This document shows, piece after piece, positions 1-9,989 of a stretch of DNA of 64,000 bases. The notes beneath the pieces were generated by a model. It searched no databases. It was not told the DNA's origin and saw only the letters and a list, made by a program, of their open reading frames with translations. Within the stretch, counting starts at the first letter, position 1. Each line of letters starts with the position of its first letter. This DNA comes from Blastocladiella emersonii ATCC 22665 (taxonomy: Eukaryota > Blastocladiomycota > Blastocladiomycetes > Blastocladiales > Blastocladiaceae): the NCBI GenBank assembly GCA_025594325.1, contig JANHCV010000011.1:558001-622000 (forward strand), given 5' to 3'. Both the position numbers and the translations under genes were made by a program.

Positions 1-67
1 TGGCCAGCGCGACGTACGGCTGCACGTCGCCGCGCGTGCCGATGCAGGGGATCAGGACGGTCGGCAT
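1..67 (-). CDS. Sterol/lipid UDP-glucosyltransferase-like, first 22 residues only
   Basis: Reading the minus strand from the ATG at 67-65 gives MPTVLIPCIGTRGDVQPYVA, then LA, before the window edge. The TRGDVQPYVALA string is the hallmark N-terminal glycine loop of fungal and plant sterol 3-beta-glucosyltransferases and related GT1/GT28 enzymes, which transfer glucose from UDP-glucose to sterols or other lipids. Only the start is present, so the acceptor, any PH/GRAM domain and the UDP-binding half cannot be seen. Starting directly at this motif suggests the short, catalytic-domain-only form. The gene is divergent from the Net1-like gene across about 540 bp. Confidence 0.7.
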   Translation of the reverse strand, partial: MPTVLIPCIGTRGDVQPYVALA

Positions 68-605
68 GGTGGTTGCTAGGTCGTCTAGAGGGAGCGCCGG
101 ATCATGGGCAGCGTGCAAGTGCTCCGGATGGCTGCATTCGAGTGTTCATGGCGAGAGTGGGAGATGCTCGGGCGGGCAAGGCAGGGAACGGTTGGGAGAG
201 GTCGGAAGCGGCCGGCGGGATGAGCGACGCGACGGACGCTCGCTCCGCGTGCTTCGCCGTTCGACGGCCCGTGCCAAGCATAAATTCATGCCAACGAGTA
301 AAATTTAGATTCTGCGCGTCATTTAAGATATCAAAGATCATGACGCTTTTATTTGGACGCGTCCAGCAATATCCAAACCAACGGATTTCTATCCGGGTGT
401 GTCACGCGTGCGCACCTGACGGGCTGATGCTCTCGTCCCCTCCTCTCCTCCCCTCTCGTCGTCCCTTTCACCGCCCTTCTCCGCTGACGAGCTCGACCAC
501 GGCGCTGACAAGTCCCCGCGAGACTGCCGCCACACCCACTCGGTGCAACCGACCATCGCCCCGTCGACCTCGCGACTGCCCGATCCTCTCGCCCTCAAAC
601 TCGCC
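68..605. other. Divergent intergenic region (glucosyltransferase / Net1-like)
   Basis: No convincing gene. An AT-richer island lies at about 283-400, which stands out in this GC-rich window and may be the nucleosome-poor core of a bidirectional promoter. A CACCTGAC box sits at 413-420, and a C/T-rich tract occupies about 435-480. Confidence 0.5.
413..420. promoter_or_regulatory. TCAGGTG-type box in divergent promoter
   Basis: CACCTGAC, the reverse complement of GTCAGGTG. The same core recurs in several other promoters of this window (3921, 16144, 18614, 36207, 46791, 63639). It is an E-box (CANNTG) of the CAGGTG class. Function is inferred only. Confidence 0.35.
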
Positions 606-2782
606 ATGTACCCCAAGCCAGGCCGCGGGACCCCGCAAAAGGCCGGCCCGCCACACGGGACGTGGGGCCGCCCGTCCAAGCCGTCTGGCACCGAGAGCCG
701 CTCGCACAGCGCCGCCGCGACCCCCGCCGGTGCGTCGCGCACGCCCGGGGCCGCCGGCCGGACGCCTGCCGTCGCGGCGGCGCCCAAGCTCGACCTCAAG
801 ATTCGCGTGCAGGTCGTCAGCCGCGCCGAGCGCGACCCGGAGTCGCTCGTCTTCAACGCGCCGCCGCGCCCAGTCGACCGCCGCTTCATCGTGCTCGCGT
901 CGCGCGACTGGACCGTCGCCCGCCTCCGCGACGCCGTCGTCGCACAGTACAACGCCATGTTCGCCGCTGACTCGGAGCCGTACGATCTGCCCGCCTGACG
1001 TTGGGCTCGATGCACACTAACCCTCCGCGGTCGATCACCAGACTGCCCCCGACGACGCTGCTCCAGGACGCGGACCGCTTCACCATCCCGACCGCCTACC
1101 CCGTGAGCCTCGTCTTCAACGACTCCAAGGACGTGTTTGCCGTCTCGCCCGCCGTCCTGTTCCCGCTCGCGCCCGCGCAGAAGCGGTCGTTTGACGACAT
1201 GGCCGTCGCCTCGGCCTCTGCCCCTGCCGCGCTGCCCAACGGCGATCTCGCCCCCTCCGCGCTCGAGTCGGCGTCGACGTCCGCTGCCGCTCCGCCGGCT
1301 AAGCGCCAGAAGCCCGATCCTGAATTCGCCTCCCCGGAGCTGCGCTCGCGTCCCGCCCCGCCTGCAGCGCGTCCTTCGGCACCCGCTGGGCGTGCTATTG
1401 CTATCCCCGCCCTCCCGCCTAAACCGCGCTCGCCCCCTCGGCCTGCCGCCCAGGCCGCCACTACCAACGGCATCCTCACCACTGAGACTGCTCCGTCGTC
1501 GCCGCTCATCGTGCGCTCGTCGACTGCCGAGTTCTCGACCTCTTCGTCCTCATCTTCCTCGAGCGACGAGGACGTCGATGCCGTCATGGACTCGCCGAGC
1601 GTCCACGCACCGCCCGCCGTCGTCGCCGCTGCGCGTAAGCCTGTCACGGCTGAGCCCATGGACGTGGACCCGAAGCCACGGGCAGCAGCGAAACCGGCTG
1701 CGCGCACCGCCGAGATCAACACGCCCGCCGCTGCGTCGTCGGCACCCGCCGCGATCCCGCCCTCGGTCCTCAGCGTCAAGCCGTCGCCCGGGTCGCCCCT
1801 CGCCACGGGTGGCGCGAGCCGCTCCGCGACCCCGACGCCCGCGGGTAAGCCTGCCGTCGTGGACGCGTCGGGCTCCGATGGCGACGACGAGTCGAGCGAC
1901 GATGACGAGAAGGAGACGGCACCCGCCAAGAAGCCCGTTGTCGCCGCCGCGACGTCGGGCGATGCCGAGGACAGTGACTACGAGTCGGGCGAGTCCTCGG
2001 GTGACGAGGATGACGACGAGGAGGAGGAGGACAGCGACAATGGCGAGACCAGCAGCGACTCGGACGACGAGCTCGCGCCCGCCAAGGTCACCGTCTCCAC
2101 CACTGATGCGCCCAAGGCCGCCAAGCCCGGTCGCCCCACGCCCGCCCCGCTCGCCAACACAGCCGGGCCCCGCGCCCGCACCGAGTCCGGCTCGCGCCCG
2201 CTCCCGACGCCGTCGCCTACCGTCGCCGCCGCCTCGTCCACGTCGACCTCCGCGTCTGCCGCGACCCCGTCGGTCCCGTCGGCCCCCGCGTCCGGTCTGC
2301 GGTCGCTTTCGACCGTCGTTCCGTCATCGTCCACCAGCGCGCCATCGACGGTCGCGCGGCCCGGGTCCGCGACGGGCACGTCGACCACCTCGGCCAAGAC
2401 CACGCCGTCCGCGATCCTGCCGACGGCGGCCGCGTCCATCTGCGCGGCGCAATCGGGTCTCCCGGCCTTCTCGCTCGACGCCTTCCTGCAGGACGCGAGC
2501 CAGAACCCGGGCGCGCTCGGGCTCGTCGGGTTTACGGCGCCCGTGCTCGCAACGGCCGCGCGCAAGCGGACCGTCAGCGCCAAGGCCGCGGCGCCCGCCA
2601 AGCCCGCGTCGTCGTCCGAGGAGGAGTCGAGCAGTAGCAGCGAAGAGGAGTCGAGCAGCGACAGCGACGACTCGAGCACGAGCGACAGCGACGACGACGC
2701 GGACGGCGATGCGCCAAGGGTCAAGTACGCGGCGGGCAAGAAGAAGAAGAAGAGCAGCCTGCTGAGCATCAGCAAGTCCTGA
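606..2782 (+). CDS. Net1/Dnt1-like nucleolar protein with acidic serine-rich tail
   Basis: Exons 606-979 and 1042-2782 give 704 aa. The intron starts GTACGA, has CACTAAC as branch site and ends CAG. The first ATG in frame is 606. Residues about 61-158 form the only structured part, a ubiquitin-like stretch with RFIVLASRDWTVARLRDAVV and then LQDADRF. This resembles the N-terminal domain of yeast Net1/Tof2 and fission yeast Dnt1 (Cdc14-binding nucleolar proteins). The rest is Pro/Ala/Ser-rich with Asp/Glu/Ser acidic blocks and a Lys-rich end (GKKKKKSSLLSISKS), typical of nucleolar proteins such as Nopp140. The Net1/Dnt1 match rests on pattern memory of a weakly conserved domain. A generic nucleolar acidic protein is the alternative. 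Confidence 0.55.
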
Positions 2783-3104
2783 GCGGTGCGCCGTGCGCGC
2801 GTTGCTCTGCATCTGTCCCCACACTCCCCACTCTAGCTACGTAATTGAATCAATTGTGACTACATCGCCGTGCGCGCCAACTACATTGTGGGTCCGCCGG
2901 CCGATGCGTTCGTCGCGTCGTTCCAGTCGTCATTGGCCAGCGTTCGTCGCGGCGCGCCTGCCGCGCGAGATCCTCCTCAAGGTGTTCGCGTCATGGTCGC
3001 GGGCGAGAGTAAGGGACTAGGATTGTATGTGACAGCGGCGGCAACGACAAAAAAAAAAGCGAGGTGTACGAATTCGGGGGCAATATGTGACAATACGGAC
3101 AGGC
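2783..3104. other. Convergent intergenic region (Net1-like / RPB6)
   Basis: No gene seen. It separates two converging genes and holds an A-run at about 3050-3058. Probably the overlapping 3' ends of both transcripts. Confidence 0.4.
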
Positions 3105-3793
3105 TCAGTCGACAATGAGCTCGTCGACGCCCCAGTCCTCGTACGAGCCGTCGGGCAGGTGGCGGCGGATGATGAGCGGGATCTTCTTCTCGCGCAGCTC
3201 CTTCATGGCAATGTGCAGCGAGTCGGTCTCGCCGTTGAGCTCGGTCATGACGGGCGCGTTCATGCTGATCTGCAGCGCGCGCGTGCCGAGGACGCGGGCC
3301 TTCTCGTACTTGGTCATGTACGGCGTGGTGATGCGCTCCTTGCGCACGCGCTCGCGCTCCGCCGCCTTGTCGGCGGCCGTCGGCTCCGACTCCTTGAGCG
3401 CGGCGAGTCCGCTGGGACCCGTCCGCTTCGGCTTCCCGCCCTGCGTGCCGCCCGCGCCGCCGGCCGCGTTCGGGTCCAGAACCGTCGACTCGTACGCGTC
3501 CGGCCCGTCGAACATGGACTCGTCCACGTTATCGTACTCGGGCTCCTACACGCGCGGGAGGGAGGAACCGGTCGTCAGGTCACGGTCAAGGTGCCGTGAC
3601 CACAGCAGAGCCGTACGTCGAACGTCTCCTCGTAGCTAGCAACAAGAATTCATCGTGTTCGGTAATGCATGGTGTCGATTTCATGGGGTGTTCATAGAAG
3701 CATCCGTCCGTCCGTGAGCTGCATGGTCCGCACGCGCCCTCGGCCGAGCGGGACGGCGTACCGGCCGCCGTCGTCACTTCCGTAGTCACTCAT
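3105..3793 (-). CDS. RPB6: RNA polymerases I/II/III common subunit Rpb6 (ABC23, omega homologue)
   Basis: Three exons on the minus strand: 3793-3762, 3635-3617 and 3545-3105, giving 163 aa. Both introns start GTACG and end TAG. The protein begins [10 protein letters not shown] and is acidic, then carries the Rpb6/omega signature from about residue 89: [20 protein letters not shown], then [20 protein letters not shown] near the C-terminus, almost invariant across eukaryotes. Rpb6 is shared by the three nuclear RNA polymerases and helps anchor the clamp and the largest subunit. The middle exon is only 19 nt (LRT-free micro-exon encoding YEETFD after a split Arg codon); without it the frame between exons 1 and 3 is lost. 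Head-to-head with CSM3 across 238 bp. Confidence 0.92.
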
Positions 3794-3920
3794 GTTTGCG
3801 GCGAGTCGTGGGGCAGGAATGCGTATTGCGTGGGCACGCCTTCGTCCGCAACGGCCATCGGGCCCTTCGCGCGCGCGACGGCCGGCAGCGGGGCAGCGAA
3901 AAAGGTGAGACGATTTCGCG

Positions 3921-3930
3921 TCAGGTGACT
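3921..3930. promoter_or_regulatory. GTCAGGTGAC box between RPB6 and CSM3
   Basis: GTCAGGTGAC lies roughly midway in the 238-bp divergent promoter (3794-4031). It is the same box as in the COQ8/coiled-coil promoter (18614, opposite orientation). Regulatory role inferred from recurrence. Confidence 0.4.
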
Positions 3931-4031
3931 CCACCTGCCTCGTCGGCAGGCACGCGTTTCCGTGTCAGCCGGGTTGGTCGCCGTCGCGCATGCATCGTGT
4001 CCTCCCAAGATCGCAAACGGCACACTAAACC

Positions 4032-5216
4032 ATGAATCAACAACAACCATCGGGAAGCACCTGGACCCTGCCGCCCGCCTTCGCTACCGTCGCGCCGCGC
4101 CCGACGCCCACGCTGACGGGCTTTGACGCCGCGTCGACCGCGGCCGGCGCGAGCGGGACGGGCGCTGCTGGCACCGCAGCGGGCGAGACGGCCGAGAAGC
4201 CGCCGATCGAGCGGCCAAAGCTCGACGAGTCGCGCCTGCTTGAGCCCGACGCGCTGCCGTTCATCCGCAACGAGTGCAAGAAGATCAAGTTCAAGGCGGG
4301 CAAGGGCACCGAGGTCGAGAACCTCGGCAAGCTCGTCACCTTCTACAAGACGTGGGCGCACCGCGTCTTCCCAAAGTACCCGTTCGAGCGCTTTGTCGAA
4401 CGGTCCATGCGCGTGTGCCGCACCCGGAGGCTCAAGGTGCGTCTGTGCGGGCCGGCGTGACGGTGCTGCGTTCGCTGAAGTTCGCCCATTGCGGTGTAGG
4501 CGCACTTGTCCGAGTGGATCGCCGAGGAGATGCGCGCCAAGTACCCGACCGCCGGCGACGGCTACGACGACCGCGACGGCGAGGGCGGGCCCGGGTCCGA
4601 GTTCCGCGGCATGGACGAGGATGCGGTCCTCGACGATATTCTCGGCAACGACCTCACCGCCGTGTTCCGCGACGTGTCCGTCAACTCGAGCCAGCCCTCG
4701 GCGCCGTTCGCCGGCGGGCTCGAGGACATTTTCGCCGACGACGACCGCCCGATGCCGCCACCACCACCGCGGCCAACCGTGCAGGCTGCTGCCCCCGGAT
4801 CTGCCTCCTCGTCCGTCGCAAGCGCCAAGGAGCGTGCGCTGCAGCGGCTGGCCGAGATCAAGTCGAGCCGCTTCCGCGCCGGCCTGTCGCAGGGCGAGCC
4901 CTCCTCGCAGACCATCTCGTCGACACCCGTCGAGCGGCCCGCGTCGGGCGCTGGCCACGCCGTCTTCCTGGACATTGAAGACAGCGATGACGACGCGCCT
5001 GCACCTGCACCCGCTGCTCCGGCACCATCGGCCCAGCTTGCGCAGCCGGCCCAGCCGACGACGCAGCAGGCGCCGTGGTCGGACATGGGCGACATCGACA
5101 TGGGCGACTTTGACATGGATGACGCGCCCGACGCGCCCCTCGGCACCCAGGAGGAGGCTCCGCCCGTCCTCTTGTCCATGTGGGACACGCCCGCTGAGGG
5201 CGGCGACCAGACGTGA
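4032..5216 (+). CDS. CSM3: Replication fork protection complex subunit Csm3/Swi3 (TIPIN)
   Basis: Exons 4032-4436 and 4500-5216 give 373 aa. The 63-nt intron is GTGCGT...GTGTAG and falls in phase 0 inside the conserved domain. Residues about 60-150 form the Swi3/Csm3/TIPIN domain: RPKLDESRLLEPDALPFIRN, a basic KKIKFKAGKG stretch, then a helix with TFYKTWAHRVFPKYPFERFV, and after the intron AHLSEWI. In the family this domain binds Tof1/Timeless, and the pair stabilises stalled forks and supports the S-phase checkpoint. The C-terminal 200 residues are acidic and low complexity, with a short MGDIDMGDFDMDDAPDAP repeat. Length fits the family. Read-through of the intron would meet a stop (tga at 4458), which supports splicing. 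Confidence 0.85.
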
Positions 5217-5529
5217 TAAACAATATGAACGCAATGTCTCGCACCGCATAGAAATGTCTCCCACCCAGGTCGGCTCTCGCTTTCACTCGCTTCCCCTACG
5301 CCCGCATCCATGGCCGCGGCGAGGAGGCCGCTCAGGAGCGCGAGGCCCTGGTCGCTGTACCCCAAAGAAGAGGAGGGAGATGGCATCGCGATCCGCCGCG
5401 AGGGTGCGCCGCCGACCCGTGCGCTCGACACGGCGCGGCCGACGTCGTCCTCGATCCTACTCGACGAATCCATGGATCACTGCTACCTCAACTGAATGAA
5501 TTGCATGACTTGACGCAACGCACTCGGGC
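5217..5529 (+). other. Intergenic region with an unassigned small frame
   Basis: An ATG frame at 5310-5495 (61 codons, ending LDESMDHCYLN) is the only open stretch. It matches no family I know and could be chance in GC-rich DNA, or the 3' part of an unrecognised spliced gene. Otherwise this holds the 3' end of CSM3 and the promoter of the first array-A gene. No CACGTG box was seen here, unlike upstream of A2 and A3. Confidence 0.3.
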
Positions 5530-6681
5530 ATGCCGTCCAAACCCGCCGCCGCCTTCGCCTCCTCGCTCGGCGCGCTGCTGCAGCGGCGCCCGCGGTCCGT
5601 GTCGCAGGCGCACCCGCGCGCACACGGCCGGCGCATGGGCAGCCTGCGCGGCGTCGTGCGGCACATGGCCATCTCGCTCGTCCTGTGGCTCGGCGCGTCC
5701 GTCGTGCCGTACGACGCCCTGCACGCGGTCCACCCGTACCTCGCGCTCGCTGCCTTCTTTGTCGCGAACGCCGTCGTGATGCAGCTCGCGTCATACCATT
5801 ACCTCGCCTGGATCATCGTCTCGCTCCGCCTGCCCCACTCGATGCGCAGCTACCAGACCCACGCCGCCGGGCTCACGGCCAACCTACTGCAGTCGGCTGT
5901 CATGCTCATCGCCGTCGCTTCGACCGGCTGGCCCGCGCCGTTCCTCATCCTCGTTCCGCTCATCGTTTTGCCGGTCGGGATCGCGCTCGGCGCCGCCGTC
6001 TTTCTCGTCCCGCGCGAGATGTTGAAGCGGACCGTGCCTCAGCCACTTCTCCTACCGCCAGCTCCCCCACCACCGAAACCTGCTGCAGCTGTTGGAGACG
6101 GCTCCGCATCGAGCTCGCGGCGGACGTCTACCCTCGCCTCGGGCGTCCTCAGCATCACTGCGAGCGACGCGGCGCTCTCTCCGTCGCCGCCGCGCAAGGG
6201 TAGCACCGCCTCAAACTCATGGCGCGGGTCGTTCGCGTCTGCCTCGACCGGCACCAGCAAACGGCTCTCAAACGCGTCGGCTGCCTCGGCGGCCGTGTCG
6301 CCGCGCAAGCGCACGCTCGGCGACGCGTGGAACACGTTCCAGTATTGCTGCATCAGCGTCGCCATCTACCTTGCTATATCGCTCGTTTATGTGCTGTTCC
6401 TCTTCGGGCTCAGTGCGTCGTCGTATCGGCTCGCGCTCGTCGTCCTCTTCCACGGGGTGCTCTGGACCCTCCCACGTAAACGCCTGCGACCGCGGCCGCG
6501 TCCGGCGCCTGAGGACTGCGACGTGGTGCGATCCGTCTGCGTAAACGGTCCCGCTCGCGGTTCACGCGCGTGTTCAGGAAGGTTGAGCGAGAGAACCGAC
6601 TGCGCGAAGCCAGCTGACTCTAACACCGCGGCCTCGTCTATGATACGCGCGAGCTGCGCGATCTGTGCCGCGGGGTCATGA
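5530..6681 (+). pseudogene. Array A copy 1: C-terminally truncated polytopic membrane protein
   Basis: The ORF (383 codons) begins MPSKPAAAFASS. Residues about 35-160 align with A2 and A3: a conserved LRGVVRHMAISLVLW start, then about four membrane segments, the block MQLASYHYLAWIIVSLRLP, and VFLVPREM closing the fourth segment. A variable Ser-rich loop follows, then the fifth segment (CISVAIYLAISLVYVLFLFG). Homology stops at VLFHGVLWT, just where A2 and A3 continue with LLRV and the YVAR.D....WRLRSN block. The last 75 residues are unrelated and Arg/Cys-rich. The whole second half of the family fold is missing, so this is either a decaying copy or a short paralogue. Later homologous exons are absent before A2. 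The 5' half shows no stops or frameshifts. Confidence 0.6.
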
Positions 6682-7098
6682 ACGACTGGGGCGAGCGCTT
6701 CGGGGGAGAGTGCGCGACGAGCAAAGCGGTGACGTAGTTAGCTCAAGTAGTTTGGACGCGGCGAGCACACCCAGTGGCCGCGGCGCGCGTCTGTTCAGAT
6801 TTTTACACCAGTTAGTTCATCGATCCCATCCTTGTTTACCCTTTATTAATTTTGCGCGGCCAGGAGTCGCCGCTGGGTCGGCGAGGCAGACGCGTCGCGG
6901 TGCGAGACATGCGGTGAGAGACGCGTTAAGGTCACGTGGCGGGCGCGGAGGGTTTGGCCCTGGGTTCAGCCGCGATTGTTGGACTCGTCGCCTCCCCCTG
7001 CTCGGCCATATTCTTGGCCGCGCCGAGCGCGTAAATCTGGCACGGATCGGCCTCCGTACAACCTCGCTCTTTCCAGTACTAGCACGCATGTTAAACTC
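6682..7098 (+). other. Intergenic region between A1 and A2, with a possible relic frame
   Basis: Frame 6624-6731 reads as a plausible 35-residue tail (GLVYDTRELRDLCRGVMNDW, ending SKAVT and a stop). It overlaps the end of A1 in another frame and is not homologous to A2 or A3. An AT-rich patch lies at about 6798-6860. A GTCACGTGG box lies at 6931-6939, about 160 bp before the A2 start. Confidence 0.35.
6931..6939. promoter_or_regulatory. E-box GTCACGTGG upstream of A2
   Basis: A CACGTG core lies 160 bp before the A2 start codon. Similar GGTCACGTG or TCACGTGA elements lie upstream of A3 (9585) and B3 (53817). CACGTG is the target of basic helix-loop-helix factors such as Cbf1 or Pho4. Its use here is inferred. 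Confidence 0.4.
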
Positions 7099-9506
7099 AT
7101 GGAGACACACCCTGCATCGGCATTATCGGCACTAGTAGACGCCCCTGCCACGGCCGCGGCCGCTTTGGGCAAAGTCGACACAGTCTCGCCGGCCTTTGCG
7201 GCACACCGGCGAAGCATCCTTTTGCCTCAGCGACAGATTATACCGCTGGGTGGAACGGACGACTCAAGCGATAAAGGCCCCGCGGATGCATTCTTTGTGG
7301 CCGCGGCGACCTCCATGGCCGCGGCCACGGCTACAACGGCACGCGGACCGCGATCGCGGCGCCCGCGTCGGCACTCACTTAAACGCGGAAGCCTTGGAGG
7401 CGTTGTTTTGCACATGTTCGTCTCGCTCGTCATTTGGTCGTCGTCTTGCTTCACGCCCTACACGGAACTCTACGCGATCCACCCGCTGCTGGCCATCGGC
7501 ATTTTCCTCGCGCTTCACTTTATCCTGATGCAACTCGCGTCGTACCACTATGTGACGTGGATCGTGGTGGTACTGAAGCTGCCCTACTCATTCTCGAGCT
7601 GGCAGCTCCACGCCGCAGCTTTGGTCTACAACTGCACTCAAATGGTTGGCATCATCATCTACACGGCGCTCTACCCATGGCCAATGCCCTTCAGCCCCGT
7701 CATTTGCTCGCTCCTCTGGCCGGTCATGCTGGCCGTCGGTTCGGCCATCTTCCTAGTCCCGCGCGACGCGTGGCGCTTAGCCGGTCCAAGCAAGAAGCTC
7801 CCCGCCTTGGTCCCGACGATCACCGCTCCGCCCTCGCGCACTCTTGCACGACGGTCGGTCACCGCCTCATTCCAAGATTCGACGACGGCCGTCACGCGCC
7901 ACGATGCCTACATGGCCTTTGCTTACGCGTCGTTCAGCGTGACCATCTATCTCGCCTGCAATGGGTTCTACGCCGGGTGGCTGTTCCTCGCGAAATCGTC
8001 GACTGCGCAGCTCGCCATGATCATCGCGTTCAAGGGACTTTTGCGCGTCGCCTGCGTTTTCCGGCACACGCTGCTGGCGTCGACATACGTGGCCCGAGGC
8101 GACCCTTTTGCGCTCTGGCGGCTGCGCTCCAACGTGCTCTTCGACATCAATCTGTTTACTTCCATCTTCTTTGCCGTTGCCATCCCGTCCATCGCCTCGT
8201 GGTGGGCGTGGGCCGCTTTTCTCGTACTCGAGCACATTTGGCTACTTGTCGATCTCTCGTACTGCTGGTACACGGGCGGCAAGGATGGCGGCCGCGACTT
8301 CTCGCACGACCTCGACACGTGGTTGCTGCGCAAGATCTACGGCCAGGACTCGATCCACGTCCAGTCGCTCGCGCAGCAGAACCGGTCGGCGTGGTCGCTC
8401 GGCTCACGGACCACCGACTACACGAACGGGTCCGGGTCCAAGGGCGCCAGCCGGCTCGGGTCGCGCGTCGTGTCCATGGCCGACAGCCTCGCCAAGGGCG
8501 CGAGCGTTACCGTGCTCCCCGAGTCGACCGCCGCAGCAGAGCACCACCATCCGCGCCCGCGCGCCTCCGAGGAGCTGCACGATGCGTCGGCGCACCTGCC
8601 GCCGTCCAAATCACCGTCGTCGCACGCCCTTTCGCAGCACCCGCACGCGATCGCTCAGCAGGTGACGCATCTCCTCTCGCCCAAGAGCCGCGCCAACAGC
8701 GAGGAGAACGTGCGTGCTTCTCCGCTGCGCGCTTCGACCAGCATCCCGGAGGACCTTCGAAAACTCCAGCATCACCACCATCATCATCTCGATCCGCACG
8801 GACACGCGCATCTTCCTCGTGTGGAGAGCGGAACGGTCGCGCCTCCGCCAGACCCGACCGCCCCGGTCACTGCTCCACCGCCACCAGCGGCGCAGCCGAT
8901 CCTCACCACGTTCGTTCCGAGTCCGCTCGACGTTCTTCACCTCGCAATCGAGCAGTACTGCCTGAACGTCCTGGTACTGCGTTCGGCTGCACTCGCGTTC
9001 CACGTTCACTCACACCCGGCTCGCGTGTAGCTCAAGTTCTATGGCGACCTCTACTTCTTGCTCATCATCCCGCCGATCATGATGATCCCGACCCTGCGCC
9101 CATGGTTTCCAACCGTGGCCGCTGAACTTGGCCCAGGCCCGGACGAACCGAAGCCGACGGGTCCGTTCGACGTGTACGCTCCTATCCGATTGCGTGCCGC
9201 CATCGTCTTCACCGCCATCCGGGCCGTCTCGACGTTCATCAACCTTGCGTGCGTCGGGGCCTGGCTGTGGCGCAAAGCGAACATTTCGCTTCGCGCACGC
9301 GCACGGGCCTTTTTCAGCCAGCCGTTTGCGTTTCTCCTCATTGTCGGTACCATCCATACGGGCCCCATATTTCTGGCCAGCACAACGGTACGGGACTTTC
9401 ACGCTCGCGAGCTCATTTGAATTCATTCGCTGACACTGGGCGTTGCTTCTAGCTTGGGCGTGCGTACGACTCGATGACGTTCGTATACAGAGCTGTAAAT
9501 GGATAA
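7099..9506 (+). CDS. Array A copy 2: unrecognised polytopic membrane protein
   Basis: Exons 7099-8973, 9031-9387 and 9453-9506 give 761 aa. Introns are GTACTG...GTGTAG and GTACGG...TCTAG. The first in-frame ATG of the conserved frame is 7099. Order: N-terminal tail; four membrane segments at about 95-215 with MQLASYHYVTWIVVVLKLPY; a short loop; two more segments; the family block TYVARGDPFALWRLRSN; two segments; a cytosolic-type loop with six consecutive His (8770-8787); then VLHLAIEQYCLNVL, LKFYGDLYFLLIIPP, two last segments and a C-terminal LGRAYDSMTFVYRAVNG. About ten or eleven segments in all. The two short 3' exons are confirmed by A3, which splices at the same places. No known transporter or receptor motif recognised. 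Confidence 0.75.
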
Positions 9507-9989
9507 ATTTTGGCATTGGTGCATCTGGAGAAACGCAGTCGGCTGACACGATCCAGCGCGCGCTTCGCGCTGCGCCACCTCACCGCGGTCACGTGCACAT
9601 GACCGCCGCGTGTCTCCCCTCGCGTGCGCGAACAGGCAAATCGGTTGAAAGCTCAAAGGAATAGTGCGAGAACTTGGGAGAAATGCTCAACCGCTAACCT
9701 CCATCGGCGCCAAACTGGCGCTTGTTGGTCGTCGCCCACCGTAGCAGGTAAGTGGGAGACCCAGGGTACGACCGACCACCGCCGTTGTGCGCGCTGCTCC
9801 GCGTCTCCTGATCCTGCGCTTTCCGTGAATTTCCTCGCCGCGGATCGTGAGACATGCGATATCTCCGCGAAGCACAAGGGCGTGTGCGTCCAGGCGCTCA
9901 GCAATGACTCGGCACCTCGAACTTGCCGCATTACGCGGATCTGCACAGACTGCAACCTCGATTGTCTGTGACGGAGCCTATGCAAACAC
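9507..9989. other. Intergenic region between A2 and A3
   Basis: No gene seen. It contains a 22-bp near-perfect palindrome with a CACGTG core at 9585-9606, about 385 bp before A3. Presumably the A3 promoter and 5' UTR plus the A2 3' end. Confidence 0.5.
9585..9606. promoter_or_regulatory. 22-bp near-palindrome with E-box core
   Basis: The two GCGGTCAYGTG half sites face each other, one with CACGTG and one with CATGTG; 20 of 22 positions are symmetric. It lies upstream of A3 and resembles the GTCACGTGG box upstream of A2. Probably a dimeric transcription-factor site. Confidence 0.45.

Noticed and set aside
543-605. Upstream extension of the Net1-like frame to 543
   Set aside because: The apparent start is GTG; the first ATG in frame is 606.
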